DNA from: Prorocentrum cordatum
Lineage: Eukaryota > Sar > Dinophyceae > Prorocentrales > Prorocentraceae
Length of the DNA: 64,000 nucleotides
Assembly: GCA_963575745.1 (NCBI GenBank)
Contig: CAUYUJ010003002.1
Location: 888,403 to 952,402, forward strand
Reading direction: 5' to 3'
The translations under genes and the position numbers were made by a program. Below the pieces are notes generated by a model. That model worked only from the letters and a program-made list of their open reading frames with translations. It did not search any database and was not told where the DNA came from. This document shows, one piece after another, positions 31,492 through 42,949 of the stretch (positions within the stretch are counted from its first letter, which is position 1; each line of letters begins with the position of its first letter).

Positions 31492-32530
31492 CCATATGCA
31501 TTTGCGAGCACCGAACTGCTGGATATCGCCTTCGGTGGAGCTCCCTGTGAAGCTACGAAACGTGTGAGGTGTGCCGAAATGGGCCCGGGGGCGCATGCGA
31601 GCTGCTCCACTGGGGCCCTCGGTGGAGCACCATGATGGGGCCACGAAACGCGTGAGGGGTGTGCTCAATGGAACCGCATGCGAACCCTGCCACTGGGGCC
31701 TTCGGCTGATCTCCCCATTGGGCACGAAACGTGTGATGGGGTGTGCCGAATGGGGCGGGGGGCCACATGCGAACCCTACCACTCGGGCCTTCAGTAGGGC
31801 TCCTGTGTGGCCACGAAGCGTGTAGGGGGTGCCGAAGAGGGCAGGGAGCCGCTTGCGAACCCTGCCACTGGAGCCTTCGGTGTGGCTACCTATGAGGCCA
31901 CGAAGCGTGTTGGGGGTGTTCCGAAATTCGCGGGGAGCCGCACGCGAACCCTGCCGCTGGGGTCTTCGGTGGAACTCCCTGTGGGGGAGGGGCGCGAAGC
32001 GTGTGAGGGGTGTGCCGAAGTGGGCGGGGAGCCGCATGCGAGCGCAGCCGCTGGGGTCTTCGGTGGATCTCCCTTTGGGGCCACGGGGCGTGCGGAGGGT
32101 GTGCGGGAGTGGCCGGGGAGATCCGAAATCAGCCGCTGGGGTCTTCGGTGGATCTCCCTGCGGGGCCACGAAACGTGTGAGGGGAGTGCGGAACTTGGTG
32201 GAGAGCCGCACGCGAAACCTCACTTGGGCCTTCGGTGGAGCTCCCTGTGGGTGTGAGGGGTGTGCCGAAGTGGGCGGGGAGCCGCATGCGAACGCAGCCG
32301 CTGGGGCCTTCGGTGGAGCTCCCTTTGGGGCCACGAAGCGTGTGAGGGGTTGGCGGAAGTGGCCAGGAAGTCAGATGCGAACGCAGCCGCTGGGGTCTTC
32401 GGTGGATCTCCCTGTGGGGCCACGACACCTGTGAGGGGTGTGCCGACATCGGCATGCGGTGGGCGGGGAGCCGCATGCGAACCTTGCCGCTGGGGCCTTC
32501 AGTGACGCCTCCAGTTTGTTAAGGGGGCGA
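31492..32530 (-). repeat. ~88-bp minisatellite (about 12 units)
   Basis: Units carry GGGGCCACGAAGCGTGTGAG, GTGTGCCGAAGTGGGCGGGG, AGCCGCATGCGAACCC and CTTCGGTGGAGCTCCC, recurring at 31552, 31634, 31722, 31811, 31898, 31992, 32079, 32163, 32253, 32329, 32418 and 32526. The period is close to 87-88 bp, so the minus strand stays open for 308 residues (31408-32334) with 29-residue repeats containing PPKAPAAAFACGSPPTSAHP. Translation is unproven. Confidence 0.85.
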
Positions 32531-32669
32531 CACGTGTGAGAGGGTGTGCAGAAATTGGCACGCGGAGATCAGAGGCAAGGAGGGAGGGGCAGAGGCAAGA
32601 GGGGAGGAAGGAGGGGAACAAGAGAGGATGGGGCAGCGGAAGGAGAGAACGACGCGGGGCGCTGTCTCT

Positions 32670-32790
32670 CCACTACGGCACGCACGATTTTGGCCGTTGG
32701 CTGCCTCGGGGGGGGGGGGGGGGCGTCGCCGGGCCCCGGGACCATCAGAAAACCGACGGACGAGAAATCCACCCTGGAGAACGAACGAGT
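32670..32790 (+). mobile_element. family F repeat copy
   Basis: GATTTTGGCCGTTGGCTGCC, GGGCCCCGGGACCATCAGAA and AACCGACGGACGAGAAATCC match the family pattern. The copy lies in an interval that separates two parts of the 88-bp minisatellite. Confidence 0.5.
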
Positions 32791-33244
32791 CGGGACCCCC
32801 AGGGACCCAGATTACGTCGGGTGCATGGGTAGCCGTCTGCAGAGGGCGGGGACTTTTTTTAAAGACGCCCGTTCCAGGACGCCTTCCTGGAAGCTCCCGG
32901 CCCCTGCTGAGAGGAACGCCCCGCCCCCTGAGAAGCGCCACCCGACTCGCCCCAGCGTCGCTCGGACGAAGGCGAGTGGAGGCAGCGGCGGCTGAAAATC
33001 CATCCCCGGACCCCCCACGGGGTCCGGTGGCACCAGTCCCCCGATGCTGTCTCCGGCCGCGGCGACGAGGAGGGCCTTCGAAGGCCAACCACCACCGTGG
33101 TGTCGGCTCGCCCTCCTCCGACGCCCCCCGCGCGTGCGCCGAGGCCTTGGTGAGGCTGTCGCCGACCTGGCTGTTGCGGAGGGCCCGCCGCACGCTGGCC
33201 CTCCTCTGGTGGCCGCCGACGAGCAAGTCGACCTCTCGGCGCGG

Positions 33245-33430
33245 ATCAAGCGGATCATGAGGGAAACGGGTCCTGGACCCTCCCCCCCGTCCTCTCGCTG
33301 CGAAGAAGTCGCGACGGACAATCTTTGGCCATTGTCGGCCTTGGGGGGCCCCCACTGGACCCCCTGAACCGTCAACAAAAACCACGCGGGATGTAAAACC
33401 GGTCCTGGGCAAGGGGGGTCCCCGTTGCGA
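33245..33430 (+). mobile_element. family F repeat copy
   Basis: ATGAGGGAAACGGGTCCTGG at the left resembles the terminal repeat of the 48.8-kb copy. TTTGGCCATTGTCGGCCTTG, CGTCAACAAAAACCACGCGG and AAAACCGGTCCTGGGC follow. Confidence 0.55.
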
Positions 33431-33454
33431 AGATTATCCTGGCGAAGGACCCGC

Positions 33455-33780
33455 CCATATGCAATTGTGAATGTCGTCCTCGGTGGAGCTCCCAAAGGGG
33501 CCCCGAAACGTGAGGGGTGTGACGGAATGGACATGCGGTGGGCGGGAAGGCGCATGTGAACTGTGCCACTGGGGCCTGTGGTGGAGCTCCGCACGTGAGC
33601 CCTGCCGCTGGAGCCTTCGGTGGAGCTCCCCTGTGGGGCCAGGGGCGGCCAGGGTGCGCGTGAGGGGCGTGCCGTGAGGGGCACGCGCAGGCAGAAGCAG
33701 GGACGGCGGGAGGGAGCAGGGCAGCGGGCCGGAAGGGCGAGAGGTGAGGAGCGCAGGGCGCTGTCTCCTCACACCGAGGA
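33455..33780 (-). repeat. 88-bp minisatellite, second block
   Basis: Two to three units of the same repeat (CTCGGTGGAGCTCCCAAAGG; CTTCGGTGGAGCTCCC), then the purine-rich end GGGCGCTGTCTCCTCAC that also ends the first block near 32665. Confidence 0.75.
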
Positions 33781-33799
33781 CCCAACACCGCATGATGCA

Positions 33800-34430
33800 T
33801 GAGAAAAATCACGGCGTCGGAAATCCGCCGACCTTCTCGGCGGTGACAGGGGCTGTTCAGTCGCCATCGCCGTCGCTGCCGCCGGCGCGTCGCTGCCGCC
33901 ATCGCGTCCCCTCCTTCCCTTGAGTCCGTCTCCGCTCCCCCACTTTCCTTGGGCCCTCGTCTTCACGCGCGCCAGCCAAAGCAAACTACACCAGTCCATC
34001 CACAGCGAAATCAAGCACCGTTGTCATTGAGTCGAAAGGGGAGCCCCTTCCCTTTGATCCCTTCCCCGCGGAGGGGGGGGTCCCGGGGGGGGGTCCCGGG
34101 TCAGAATGCCACCCTCCCGGGGCGTGCCCGGCCTGCCGAGGGCCGAGGCCTCCAGGGTCGGCGGCACCAGCCGTAAGGCCTTAGCAATCGGTTGGGGCCG
34201 TCTCCTGGGGCCAGCTCTTCGTGCCGACCCGTTCCCTGGCAATCCTGGTTCCCTGGGAGGGCCCCAGTGGGCCAGATACGCGCAAGAAAGCACAAGGCCC
34301 GTATCCTTTGAGGCCCGCCTGCTTTATGGATCATATGATTTTCGGTTGCGACGACTTGCGCCAGGCTCCAAATATTGAGGAACCAACCTTGGAGTTGAAA
34401 AGGTCAATCCGATTGAAGCACCGGGGGCGC
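33800..34430. other. no gene recognised
   Basis: CGCCGTCGCTGCCGCCG-type repeats near 33870-33900 and G-rich runs at 34070-34110. No coding call is supported. Confidence 0.4.
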
Positions 34431-34439
34431 AATCTTGAA

Positions 34440-34675
34440 GTTTGCATTGGATGCTTTGCCCGTTTGCATTTGGTGTCCCGCCCTCTTTCATTCAATGTCA
34501 CGCCCACTTGCACTCAATGTCCCGCTCGCCCGACTGCATGTGGTGTCTCGCCCGCTTTCCTACATTGAATGGCCCTGCTTACATTCAATGTCCAACCCGT
34601 TTGCATTTGATGTCCCGCCCGCTTGCGATTAATGCAACGCCCGCTTACGTTTAATGTCCCGCCCGCTTGCTTTAA
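34440..34675 (+). repeat. ~23-bp TTGCATTCAATGTCCCGCCCGC tandem repeat
   Basis: About ten degenerate units of CCCGCCCGCTTGCATT-AATGT. Confidence 0.85.
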
Positions 34676-35049
34676 AACTATCGCCTGTGCAGTCCTGAAA
34701 CTGGCGCGAGACTCTTTTTAAAACTTTTCAGTTTGCCCCCGTTTTTGTCATTGTCGTCGCAATCATCCCCAATCCCCTGCTCCACCTCCGGCTACTTCTC
34801 ATACTTATCCCCTGGTTCGCTTCCCTCTTCCTGTGACTGGTCCCCGTCTTCTTCCCGCTGCTGCTGCTGCTGCTGGTCTCCACATCCCTTATCTCTTTCG
34901 ACTCCGATTTCTCCTGCCCGCCCTGCGATATTTGGAAACTCAAGATGGGAATTGAAACGCCCAAGTCGGTTTGAAACGCAGTGTTGACTTGGAATATGTA
35001 TTTCCACTTCGAAACGGACTAGTTCAATGCTAGCCAGCGTGGGCCTCAA

Positions 35050-36600
35050 CTGGCAATGTATGTCGTACCATGTATATATATATATGTTTATACATATATA
35101 TGTACAGATACATAGATTGTGCAAGCTAAGTGGTGCAATTGATACTAACGAACGATTTGACACGTCCCACGCACTTGAAAACATCCCATCCACCCACCCG
35201 CAACTTGGTTTGCAAAACCCATGCGGTGGCAATTGCGATGCATGCTTGGGCTTGGCTGGTGCATCTCTGCGGCCACGCGCGCAGCGGCCAGCTAATTTGG
35301 CGCGGCCGATGCGGCCGCGGCGGCGCTGACCGCTGGGCACATCCCAACGGACATTTCAGTGCGAGTCGGCGACTTGGGCGGGCGCGGTATCACGGCAACG
35401 TCGAAAACGGTAGACACGATGATGATGCCAAAAATGCTGGTGACGATGTTGACAAGTTCGACGGCGCGGCCAGTGCGGGGGCCGATGCTGACCACGCCGA
35501 CGACGATGATGGCGACTTCGCGTCGGTGATGAATAGTTTGTAAAAAGAGTTCGACATGCGCGCGTGGCCGGCGCGTGATAGTGGCCTGCATGGGGTTATT
35601 TGACACGGATCGTGCCCCCCCCCCAGCACGCCCGCAAAGGCGTGCGAACGACTTTGGCGTGCAACGCCAGGGGCCCGCTTGGCAGAATTCCATGAACATG
35701 TTGAGAAACCATGGGCTCTTAAGCATTCGCAACAGCGCGAACGAAAAATAAGCAACACACGCGTTGCGACACCGAATGTTGTTATATGGTTTGTTGGACA
35801 GTTGGTTTTGAACATCGCTACGAACAAGAAGTATTTTGTTCGTTTCAAAATTGACAAACATGTATCACAATCGTGTTTTCAACGGATGTCGGCATGCGCG
35901 CGCGACGACGCGCGCACGTGCATGTCGTTTTTTTGTTGCAAACGATTCTCGCGACGGCGCGCGCGCGCAAGGAAAGGGCGTTCGAACGATTTCGGCAGGC
36001 GCGCGCGCGAAGCCCGTTTGGTAGCATTTCCTGAACATGTCGAAAACCTATTGGTTTTGTCTGGTAAATTCGCAAGAACGCGCGCATTTTGTTTGAACGT
36101 CCGTCTTGCGAAACCCTGCTAGGCGATGTTTGTTTAAACTATTTTGCTCTTGTTTTTTGTTGATGCTCGATTTCAAATAAAATCCGTACTACACCAGCGG
36201 TGTTTGAAGAATTCCGATATGCGCGCGCGACGGCGCGCGCGTGTGCATGTCGGGCCATTTGTTGCCAAGGGATTCTTCTTGAAAGCCGATAATTTTGTTA
36301 CACGAATGTGCGCGCATAGAAGTGTTTGCAGAGGATGACGGGGGGGCGGTAGCGCCCCCCCCCCCCCTTCCGAGCGGTGTGAATTCACATTTCGGATGGA
36401 CGATGGGGTAGGATAGTATGCAATTTCCACATCCCCAAATGGTACGGATAAGTTCGGCCTCGGGAGGGTAGCAGAGTCGATTCTCTTGTTTAGAAAGGAG
36501 AACCTATTTGGTGTCATCTACGTGGTACAATATACGTCTTACAAAATATGTTGCGCAACTTGCGTTGTGCAATCAAGGTGGTGCCGTGTAGGTGCAATCT
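35050..36600 (-). repeat. CGCG-module family, reverse copy 1
   Basis: The core appears inverted (CAACTTGGTTTGCAAAACCC, 35204-35223). GATGATGCC/GACGATG-rich sequence, GGAAAGGGCGTTCGAACGAT (about 35963) and CGCGCGCGACGACGCGCGCA (about 35897) follow. The C-rich block at 36340-36370 plus GTGAATTCACATTTCGGATG is the complement of 13850-13950. Confidence 0.75.
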
Positions 36601-37750
36601 GCGAGGTGGAAAAAATGTGGTGCGCGTAATTCTGGAAAGCTCGAATGAGTCAACTCCAGTGCTCGCGCAATCACCCCGCCCGCCCACCCGCAGCTTGGTT
36701 TGCAAAACCTACGCGGCGGCTTGCTTAGCGTTGCCTGGTGCACTCTGCGGCCGCGGTTGTGCTGACCGCTGGGCAGTTTCCACCGGGCACTTCAGCGCGA
36801 CTCGGTGACGTGGGCAGTCGCGATATCATGGCGACGACGACAACGGCAGACGCGATGGTGATAGAAGCGGTGACGATGACGATGATGACGATGACGGCGG
36901 CAGAACCGATGACGGCGTTGGTGCTGATCACGCCGATCACGGTGACGGTGTCCCTGCGTCGGTGATGAAAACGTTGGGATGACTTCGACGCGCGCGCGCG
37001 GCCGACGCGCGCGAGTGGCCCTCCTGACATTATTTGACATGGATCGTGCCCTCCCAGCACCCGCGCAAGGGCGTTCGAATTATTTCGAAGTGCGGTGCGA
37101 AAAGCCCGATTGGTCGAATCGGATGATACTGGTGAAGAGCTGGCGTTTTATTCTCAAGGGTTCGCAACCGCGCGCAAAGTGCTTTTGAACAAACTGATGC
37201 TGCACACCGCGTTTCAAATGTTTTCGGGACATTCGGTTTTGAATTTCTTACATCACCTAATTGTTGGGGGATTTCGGCACGCGCGCGCGACGATGCGCGC
37301 GCGTGCGCTTCATCCAACTTTGTTGCGGTATATTCTCGCGACAGCGCGCGCGCAGGGGCGTGCGAATGACTTCGACGCGCGCGCGCGAGAGAGACGCATC
37401 TGGTAGCATGTGATGGAAGTTGTAAGAAACGAACGGCTACCCCAAGAACTCGTCAAAGCACGAGCGCAGACTTGTCTTGAATCTCCCTGTTGCGATGCCC
37501 GTGAAATTCTATATGTCTTCGGGGCGCTCGATTTTGAAATCCTTATGAGACCTGAGGTTGTTGAAAGATTTCGGCGTGCGCGCGCGTGACGAGGCGCGCG
37601 CGTGCACTCCGTCTCACGTTTCGCGCAATATTCTGGCAACTGGTGATTTGGGGTAAACGAGTGCGCGCGCAACATGCAATGGAAGAGGGGGGGCGATGCA
37701 TGACTGCGTGGGATGGCACGGGGTCAAGTTTAGGATGGACGATGGAACCG
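36600..37750 (-). repeat. CGCG-module family, reverse copy 2
   Basis: Inverted core CAGCTTGGTTTGCAAAACCT (about 36692), GACGATG tract (36830-36965), CAAGGGCGTTCGAATTATTT (about 37067) and CGCGCGCGACGATGCGCGCG (about 37280). Confidence 0.75.
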
Positions 37751-37799
37751 CTTAATATGTAAAGTGCACAGCGAATGGGGAACGCCGCGACGTCCGGGG

Positions 37800-37842
37800 T
37801 GGGTGGGGGGGGGGGGGGGGGGGGGGGGCGGGGGGGGGGGGG
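37800..37842. repeat. poly-G run
   Basis: About 40 G with single T or C interruptions; a possible G-quadruplex and a likely source of assembly error. Confidence 0.9.
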
Positions 37843-38529
37843 TGTAGATCCAATCCTTTTTAACAAAGAAATCTCAGCTGTGCAACCAGCGTGGTGCAAT
37901 CTTTGCAATGCCATTAAATTTCCAAAACTGGGAGTTATGAACTCGACTGTTCGCGCAATCTTCTCGCCCGCCCGCCGGGAACTTGGTTTGCAAAACCCAT
38001 GCGGCGACGACTGCGATGAAGAATTGGTGTTGGCTGGTGCATCTCTGTGATCGCGCAGTCCCGCGCATGCTCGCGCGCGCAACGGCCGTCTACTTCGGCG
38101 CGGCAGACGCGGCCGCGGTGGCGTTGACCGCAGGGCACTTCCAACCGGGTACTTCAATGCGAACTTGGGCGGGCGCGGTATCAAGGTGACGTCGACAACG
38201 GTAGACGCGATGATGATGATAGCGAGGGTGTTGGCGATGATGACGATGACGACGGCAAAGCCAATGACGGCGCCGAAGCTGATCGCGCCGGTGACGATGA
38301 TGGTGTCCCCGCGTCGATGATGGAGGTTTTGAAAAAGGGTTCGACATGTGCGCGCGCGTTCGACGCGCGCGATCGGCCCGCGAGGCATTATTTGACATGG
38401 AAACTTTCCCCCCCCCCCCCCAGCACGCGCGCAAGGGCGTTCGACTGATCTCGACATGCGGTGCCTTTGGTCGAGGTGGATGAAAAGTTGTGCAGTCTAT
38501 TGGTTGTCATCCGAATTCGCAGGAGCGCG

Positions 38530-38530
38530 C

Positions 38531-38589
<59 letters not shown>

Positions 38590-38602
38590 TTTTTTTTTTT
38601 TG

Positions 38603-38639
<37 letters not shown>

Positions 38640-38640
38640 T
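38530..38640. repeat. poly-T then (TA)n tract
   Basis: About 58 T, a further interrupted T run, then about 30 bp of TA repeats. It could be the reverse complement of a poly-A tail from a retrotransposed RNA, but no such body is recognised beside it. Confidence 0.9.
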
Positions 38641-38987
38641 TTTAAAAAAAAGATGTTGCAACTTTCTACGTTTGCGCTAATTTCGCGACGCTCAAATTTG
38701 GATTCGGCATATGCGCGCGAAGACGCGCGCGCGTGCACCCTGTTGCATGTTCTGCAAAGGGATCTTGCGACAGCGCGCGACCAATGTGGTTCGAACGTTT
38801 TCGACGTGCGCGCGCGGGAGGCACGTTTGGTAGTGCTTCATGAGAATTGAACCAAAAACACCCATGGGTGTCATAAGTGTTCGCAAGAGGGCGAGGCCAA
38901 ACTTTGTTGTTCCTGCTGCGAAATCACCGTTTCCCAGGCCCGATAGGTTGGGGTCGTTAAAGTTTAAAAACAAACCTCCCGACCTGT

Positions 38988-39370
38988 CCACTCTGCATAC
39001 CGCGGCCGCCAGATCCCCAGGCCCCCGAGTATCCCCGATAACCCCGCCTCGCGCCACTCTGCATACCGCGGCCGCCAGATCTCCAAGCTCCCGAGTGTCC
39101 CCGGGAGCCCCGCCTTGCGCCGCGCTGCGTACTGCGGCCGCCAGATCTCCAGGCTCCCGAGTATCACCGAGAACCCCGCGTCGCGCCACTCTGCGTACCA
39201 CGGCCGCCAGACCCCCAGGCTCCCGACTATCCCCGAGAATCCCGCTTCGCGCCGCTCTGCGTACGGCAGCCGCCAGATCCCGAAGCTCCCGAGTATCCCC
39301 AGGGCGCCACTCTGCATGCCGCGGCCGCCAGACCCCCAGGTCCCCCGAATGCCCCCGAGTGTACCGCCTC
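38988..39370 (+). repeat. 66-bp satellite (about 6 units)
   Basis: Units start at 38988, 39054, 39120, 39186 and 39252, with a short one near 39312. Consensus CCACTCTGCATACCGCGGCC, GCCAGATCCCCAGGCTCCCG, AGTATCCCCGAGAACCCCGC. Since 66 is a multiple of three, frames stay open, but the peptide looks non-functional. Confidence 0.9.
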
Positions 39371-39379
39371 GCGCGGGCA

Positions 39380-40045
39380 ATTCATAACATGACCGAGCGG
39401 TATTACGAAATGGCAGAACGTAATACAACACAACACGATAAGCTACGACAGTACGGGGCGCAACACCACAACACCTGACATAACATATACGAGCGTAGCA
39501 TACCATACCAGGACAAACATTATCGTACTATGACACACCATGACAGAGCAGCGCATACCATAGCACGGCATCCCAGCACTTAGTATCACACACCATTGAA
39601 CACTACGCATATCATAAGGATGCACCTCAGAACTGAACATACAACAACAGACCGTACCAAGGCCTCACATACCATGACAGGCCATACCATTACACACCAC
39701 AGCGCAGGTACGCATGATATACCAGATCGGGACACCAAACTCATTGCATATTATATCACAGCATATCATCATATGCGATACCATGTCATTCCATATAATA
39801 CCACGATATAGCACACAATTTCCAAATACATCGTCAAAACACACATGCCATCACACATCGCACCGCAACGCAAATGACACAACATAGTGTGACAGAGCGC
39901 GGCTTTATACGTTACATCATTCCATAAGGCAGCATAGCATAGCACAGTAAGCTATGACATACTGACTGAACGGACCATAACACCACGCCACACCTCATGC
40001 CGTAACATAGCATGTCAGACCGTAACATGCCATGGCAGGCGGTAT
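39380..40045. repeat. AC/AT-rich degenerate CATACCATG tract
   Basis: Low-complexity words such as CATACCA, CATAACA and ACATACCAT. A short stretch of the same type at 47290-47395 lies beyond the other end of retroelement 2, suggesting that the element inserted into one such tract. Confidence 0.7.
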
Positions 40046-40049
40046 CATA

Positions 40050-40430
40050 ACAAGTGGCGCTACGCTCTTGCTAGTGCAGACAGTTTCTGATACAAAAGTG
40101 CCACGCGTCGGTGCGACAGCGGCGCCTCCCGATCTGTGCACCGGTACGGCGGGGGCCCAAACCATGCGAGGCGACCCCCTCAACACATCCCGAAAAAAAG
40201 GGCACGGGTGGGGGGGCAGGGCGCAATTATGGCAACCGAAAACATCAACCGCACACGCATCCCTTCACATTCCCGTGCAAGCACGCACAAGTGACTCTAC
40301 GTTTTGCTAGTGGGGGCACTTTCTGACACAAGAGTGCCGCGAGTCGGTGCGACCGCGGCGCCCCCCGATCTGCGCGTTGACACGGCGGGGGCCAAAACCA
40401 TTCCAGGCTACCCCGTCAACGCGTCCCAAT
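40050..40430 (+). repeat. 238-bp spaced duplication
   Basis: GCTAGTGCAGACAGTTTCTG (about 40068) and GCTAGTGGGGGCACTTTCTG (about 40305) start two related units of about 140 bp. CGGTGCGAC-GCGGCGCC and GGCGGGGGCC recur in both. The terminal repeat of retroelement 2 lies between them. Confidence 0.75.
40224..40288 (+). repeat. terminal direct repeat, 3' side of retroelement 2
   Basis: Shares GGCAACCG, CCGCAC-C-C, TCCCTTCAC and TTCCCGTGCAAGCAC with 47226-47289 in the same order and orientation, about 85% by eye. Confidence 0.6.
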
Positions 40431-40684
40431 CCCGATGAGGGCTTCCCGAGACTGACAAGGCTCCCAGAGACGGGCAGGGCGGGTAAGTTTGTCTGCCAGA
40501 AGCTCGGAAGGCTATAACTTGGGGGCAAACAAACCTACCTCGCTTTTGACCACCCTCGCTTCCAAGAGATACCAAGCGATGCCAAACTACGGCATGTACT
40601 GGTCAGGCCGCTTGACGAGGAGGCGTATGGTATGACTTGGTTTTGCCTGGAAGCGAAAGCGGGGTAGGTAATTCACGCTCTGAA

Positions 40685-41390
40685 TAACATCTCGCGCTTG
40701 GGGCAGCAGTGTCTGCACCATGGCTTGGCAAAGAGACGGGGGATATGGAGCTGCGATGGCTGTCCACGTGCGACCTGAAGCTGCTGCGCCTTCTGAAATA
40801 AAATGCTTGCAACCAGTTCTACTGCAGAGGTAAACTTACTGGAGTCTAGGGGGGGGGTCTCTGTGCAGGAAAAAAAGCTTCGTCCGTTTTCTCCAACGCC
40901 GACCGACTTGGCACTGGTCCATGACCCTTGCGTGGCCATTATACTGGCGAGTGACTGCTATAAGCTCAAGCGAGTGCCAGATTATGGAATTAATGGGGCA
41001 CTCGAGAATGGTCGGAATACAGCGGCGACGCAGGGAACGGAGAAGACGCAAGGCACCCAGAAACATCTCACTACGTCTCCACAGCCTCTCGTGCTGACGA
41101 ACTGCGCGCTGGGCCTCGGGCAGGCCCCGGGGACCCTTGACAATCCGAATCGGCCCGTGCGGCCCCCGACCCGCCGCGGCCCCCAAGCGTCGCACTGCGG
41201 CCCCAGTACCGCCCCGAGCACCTCGCCCCGGCTCATGGCGGAGTCCACGCGTCCCTGCGCTCGCGAGCAGGTCAGCTCCTCTGCCGGCCCGTGGGCTCGG
41301 TCGCACGCATGAGCGCTGCAACCCTGCTGGGCCGCCGCTCTATCAACTCCTCCCGTGCAAGCGTAGAGGTCGAGGGGGTGGCGGCCCTTG
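40685..41390 (-). pseudogene. methylase-like C-terminal domain of retroelement 2
   Basis: Three frames give one domain. HPLDLYACTGGVDRAAAQQG (about 41380-41320) has the position and shape of SAM-binding motif I (L-D-L-F-A-G-x-G), with C-T-G-G in place of A-G-x-G. VLGAVLGPQCDAWG follows, the place of the GPPC loop. IPTILECPINSIIWHSLELI (the E-N/C-P motif) and MDQCQVGRRWRKRTKLFF match the D-x-CQFG-xWRKxT block. The end TWTAIAAPYPPSLCQAM (about 40750-40700) matches the usual T-x-x-A-x-x-YP end. A methyl-transfer role is an inference from fold-like motifs; key residues are altered. Confidence 0.6.
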
Positions 41391-41429
41391 AAGTGACCAG
41401 TCAGGGGGGCGTGACGGCGCGCGGCTCGT

Positions 41430-42530
41430 TTAAGGGTATGTCCGCGAGAGCTGCCTCGCACGCCGCGAGCAGTCCTCGAACCTGGGCGGGCAGGCGCTTC
41501 CAACTTTCGCCCGGTCGGGCCCCGTCCCGCACCGTTGGGCGCTCCTGGCAATGTCGATCGACGGCCCAGAATGCCCCGTCTGATGCGGCAGTATGGTCTC
41601 CTGGATCTGCAGCTCGGCGAGAGACACCTCGAACTCCACCAGGTAGCGAGGGTACGTGAACGCCCCGACGGTCTCGCCCTTTGGCCCTTGAGCCAGCGCC
41701 CTCGGGATCGGGCCCAAGAACTGGAGGTAGCTGGAGTCCGTCGCGACGCTGACATCGCGCAATCAAGTCTTGATCCATTCTGGTAGCTATGAAGGGAACA
41801 GAAGAAGACTCCAGTGACGTGAAATCCGCGCAGCCGGCGCAATAATCCCACCGCGCTCGAGGCCCGCCAGCTCGTCTAGCCTCGGGTAGCTGCTGAGGGG
41901 CATGAGCAGGATCACAACCATCTGCAAAAATGACCGCTTCACCAGCCGCCAGGCCATCCCAGCCCAGAGCGCCCGCGGCCAGCTGCGTCGGCTGCGACCG
42001 GGCGCGCGACGCCGCCAGCCCTTCAGGCAGCGGAAGGCCCGGGGGAGCCGTCGATGGCCAGCACGGGAGAACTCTGGCACCAAACGCATCAACCCAGCCA
42101 GGATATGCTCGCCCTCGCTGGCGCCCCAGCCCTTGAATAACAAAAGTAGCCGACCAGGGCGCTGTCCACCTGCGCGTCGCGGGCGAGCGGCTGGCGGCTG
42201 GCGAACGCCGTGAAGCCCGCCACCTCGATCTGGCACCGATCAAGGAAGCTGCTCGCCCCGCGCGCGGCGGCTATCACTGCCCGCTCCCAGAACTTCTGTC
42301 TCCGCTGTTCTCCCGTGCGCCGCAGCGCCGCCCTGCGAGCGGGGCCTGGCCTGGGCCTCCCCTCGGCGTCGGTGCTGCTGCTCTCGCCGACGTCGACCAG
42401 CGCCGGCTCGTGCTTCAGCTGATCCTCGCTCTCGGGGGGCCTGTCATCTCGGCGGTCGCAGCATGGCCGATCGCGCAAGGCCTGCTCCCCGGGTGGGTGA
42501 ACTGCCTTCCGCTGCTTGGCCAGTGCCACG
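41430..42530 (-). pseudogene. tyrosine recombinase of retroelement 2
   Basis: N-terminal part: FWERAVIAAARGASSFLDRC and DSALVGYFCYSRAG (42.3-42.15 kb), the SAM-like DNA-binding half. After a frameshift: LPRAFRCLKGWRRRAPGRSR, then SYPRLDELAGLERGGIIAP (box I, R-x-D-E-L) and ISRHWSLLLFPS (about 42.05-41.79 kb). The next frame gives LPHQTGHSGPSIDIARSAQR (about 41.57 kb), equal to the YQ-x-RHSGAS-x-D box II of the family with the first R changed to G. The nucleophilic tyrosine is not found. Confidence 0.7.
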
Positions 42531-42949
42531 TGACCTCGCTGGCTCTTGGCTCCTCGGGCGCTCCTCGGGGGCTGGCTCGCCTGCCTCTGATTCGGCCCCG
42601 AGGTGCGCCGCCAGGGCCAGTCGGGCCCGCGGGCCCCGCGCGAGCACGGATAAAACGCGGCGGATCTGGAGCCAAAGCGGCTACGTGAGGGACAGCAGGC
42701 CGAACTTCAGGCATCTTACAACGGCTCAGGAGGTGTGGGCATCTAAAATGTCTTCTCAAAGTTGTTGCGGGGGGTGGAACCAAGCTGCGTCCCCAATCCG
42801 TAGGCGTGCGAGAACACCGCGCAACTCGAAGAGCTGCGGCGACCGTTGTTCAGGAGCGGCCCATCCCGGCCCCACGCGGAACGTCAGGGCATAGCATCGC
42901 ATGCAGATGCGTCATATGGTGTAACCGGCCCGTAGCTGCACTGAGCTGC

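Larger units (their letters stand above)
37750..38860 (-). repeat. CGCG-module family, reverse copy 3
   Basis: Inverted core GAACTTGGTTTGCAAAACCC (37979-37998), GATGATGATAGCG tract, CAAGGGCGTTCGACTGATCT (about 38432) and CGCGCGAAGACGCGCGCGCG (about 38714). A poly-T tract lies inside it. Confidence 0.75.

Noticed and set aside
31408-32334. 308-residue open frame as an ordinary gene
   Set aside because: It consists of minisatellite units; it is reported as a repeat with a coding question rather than a gene.
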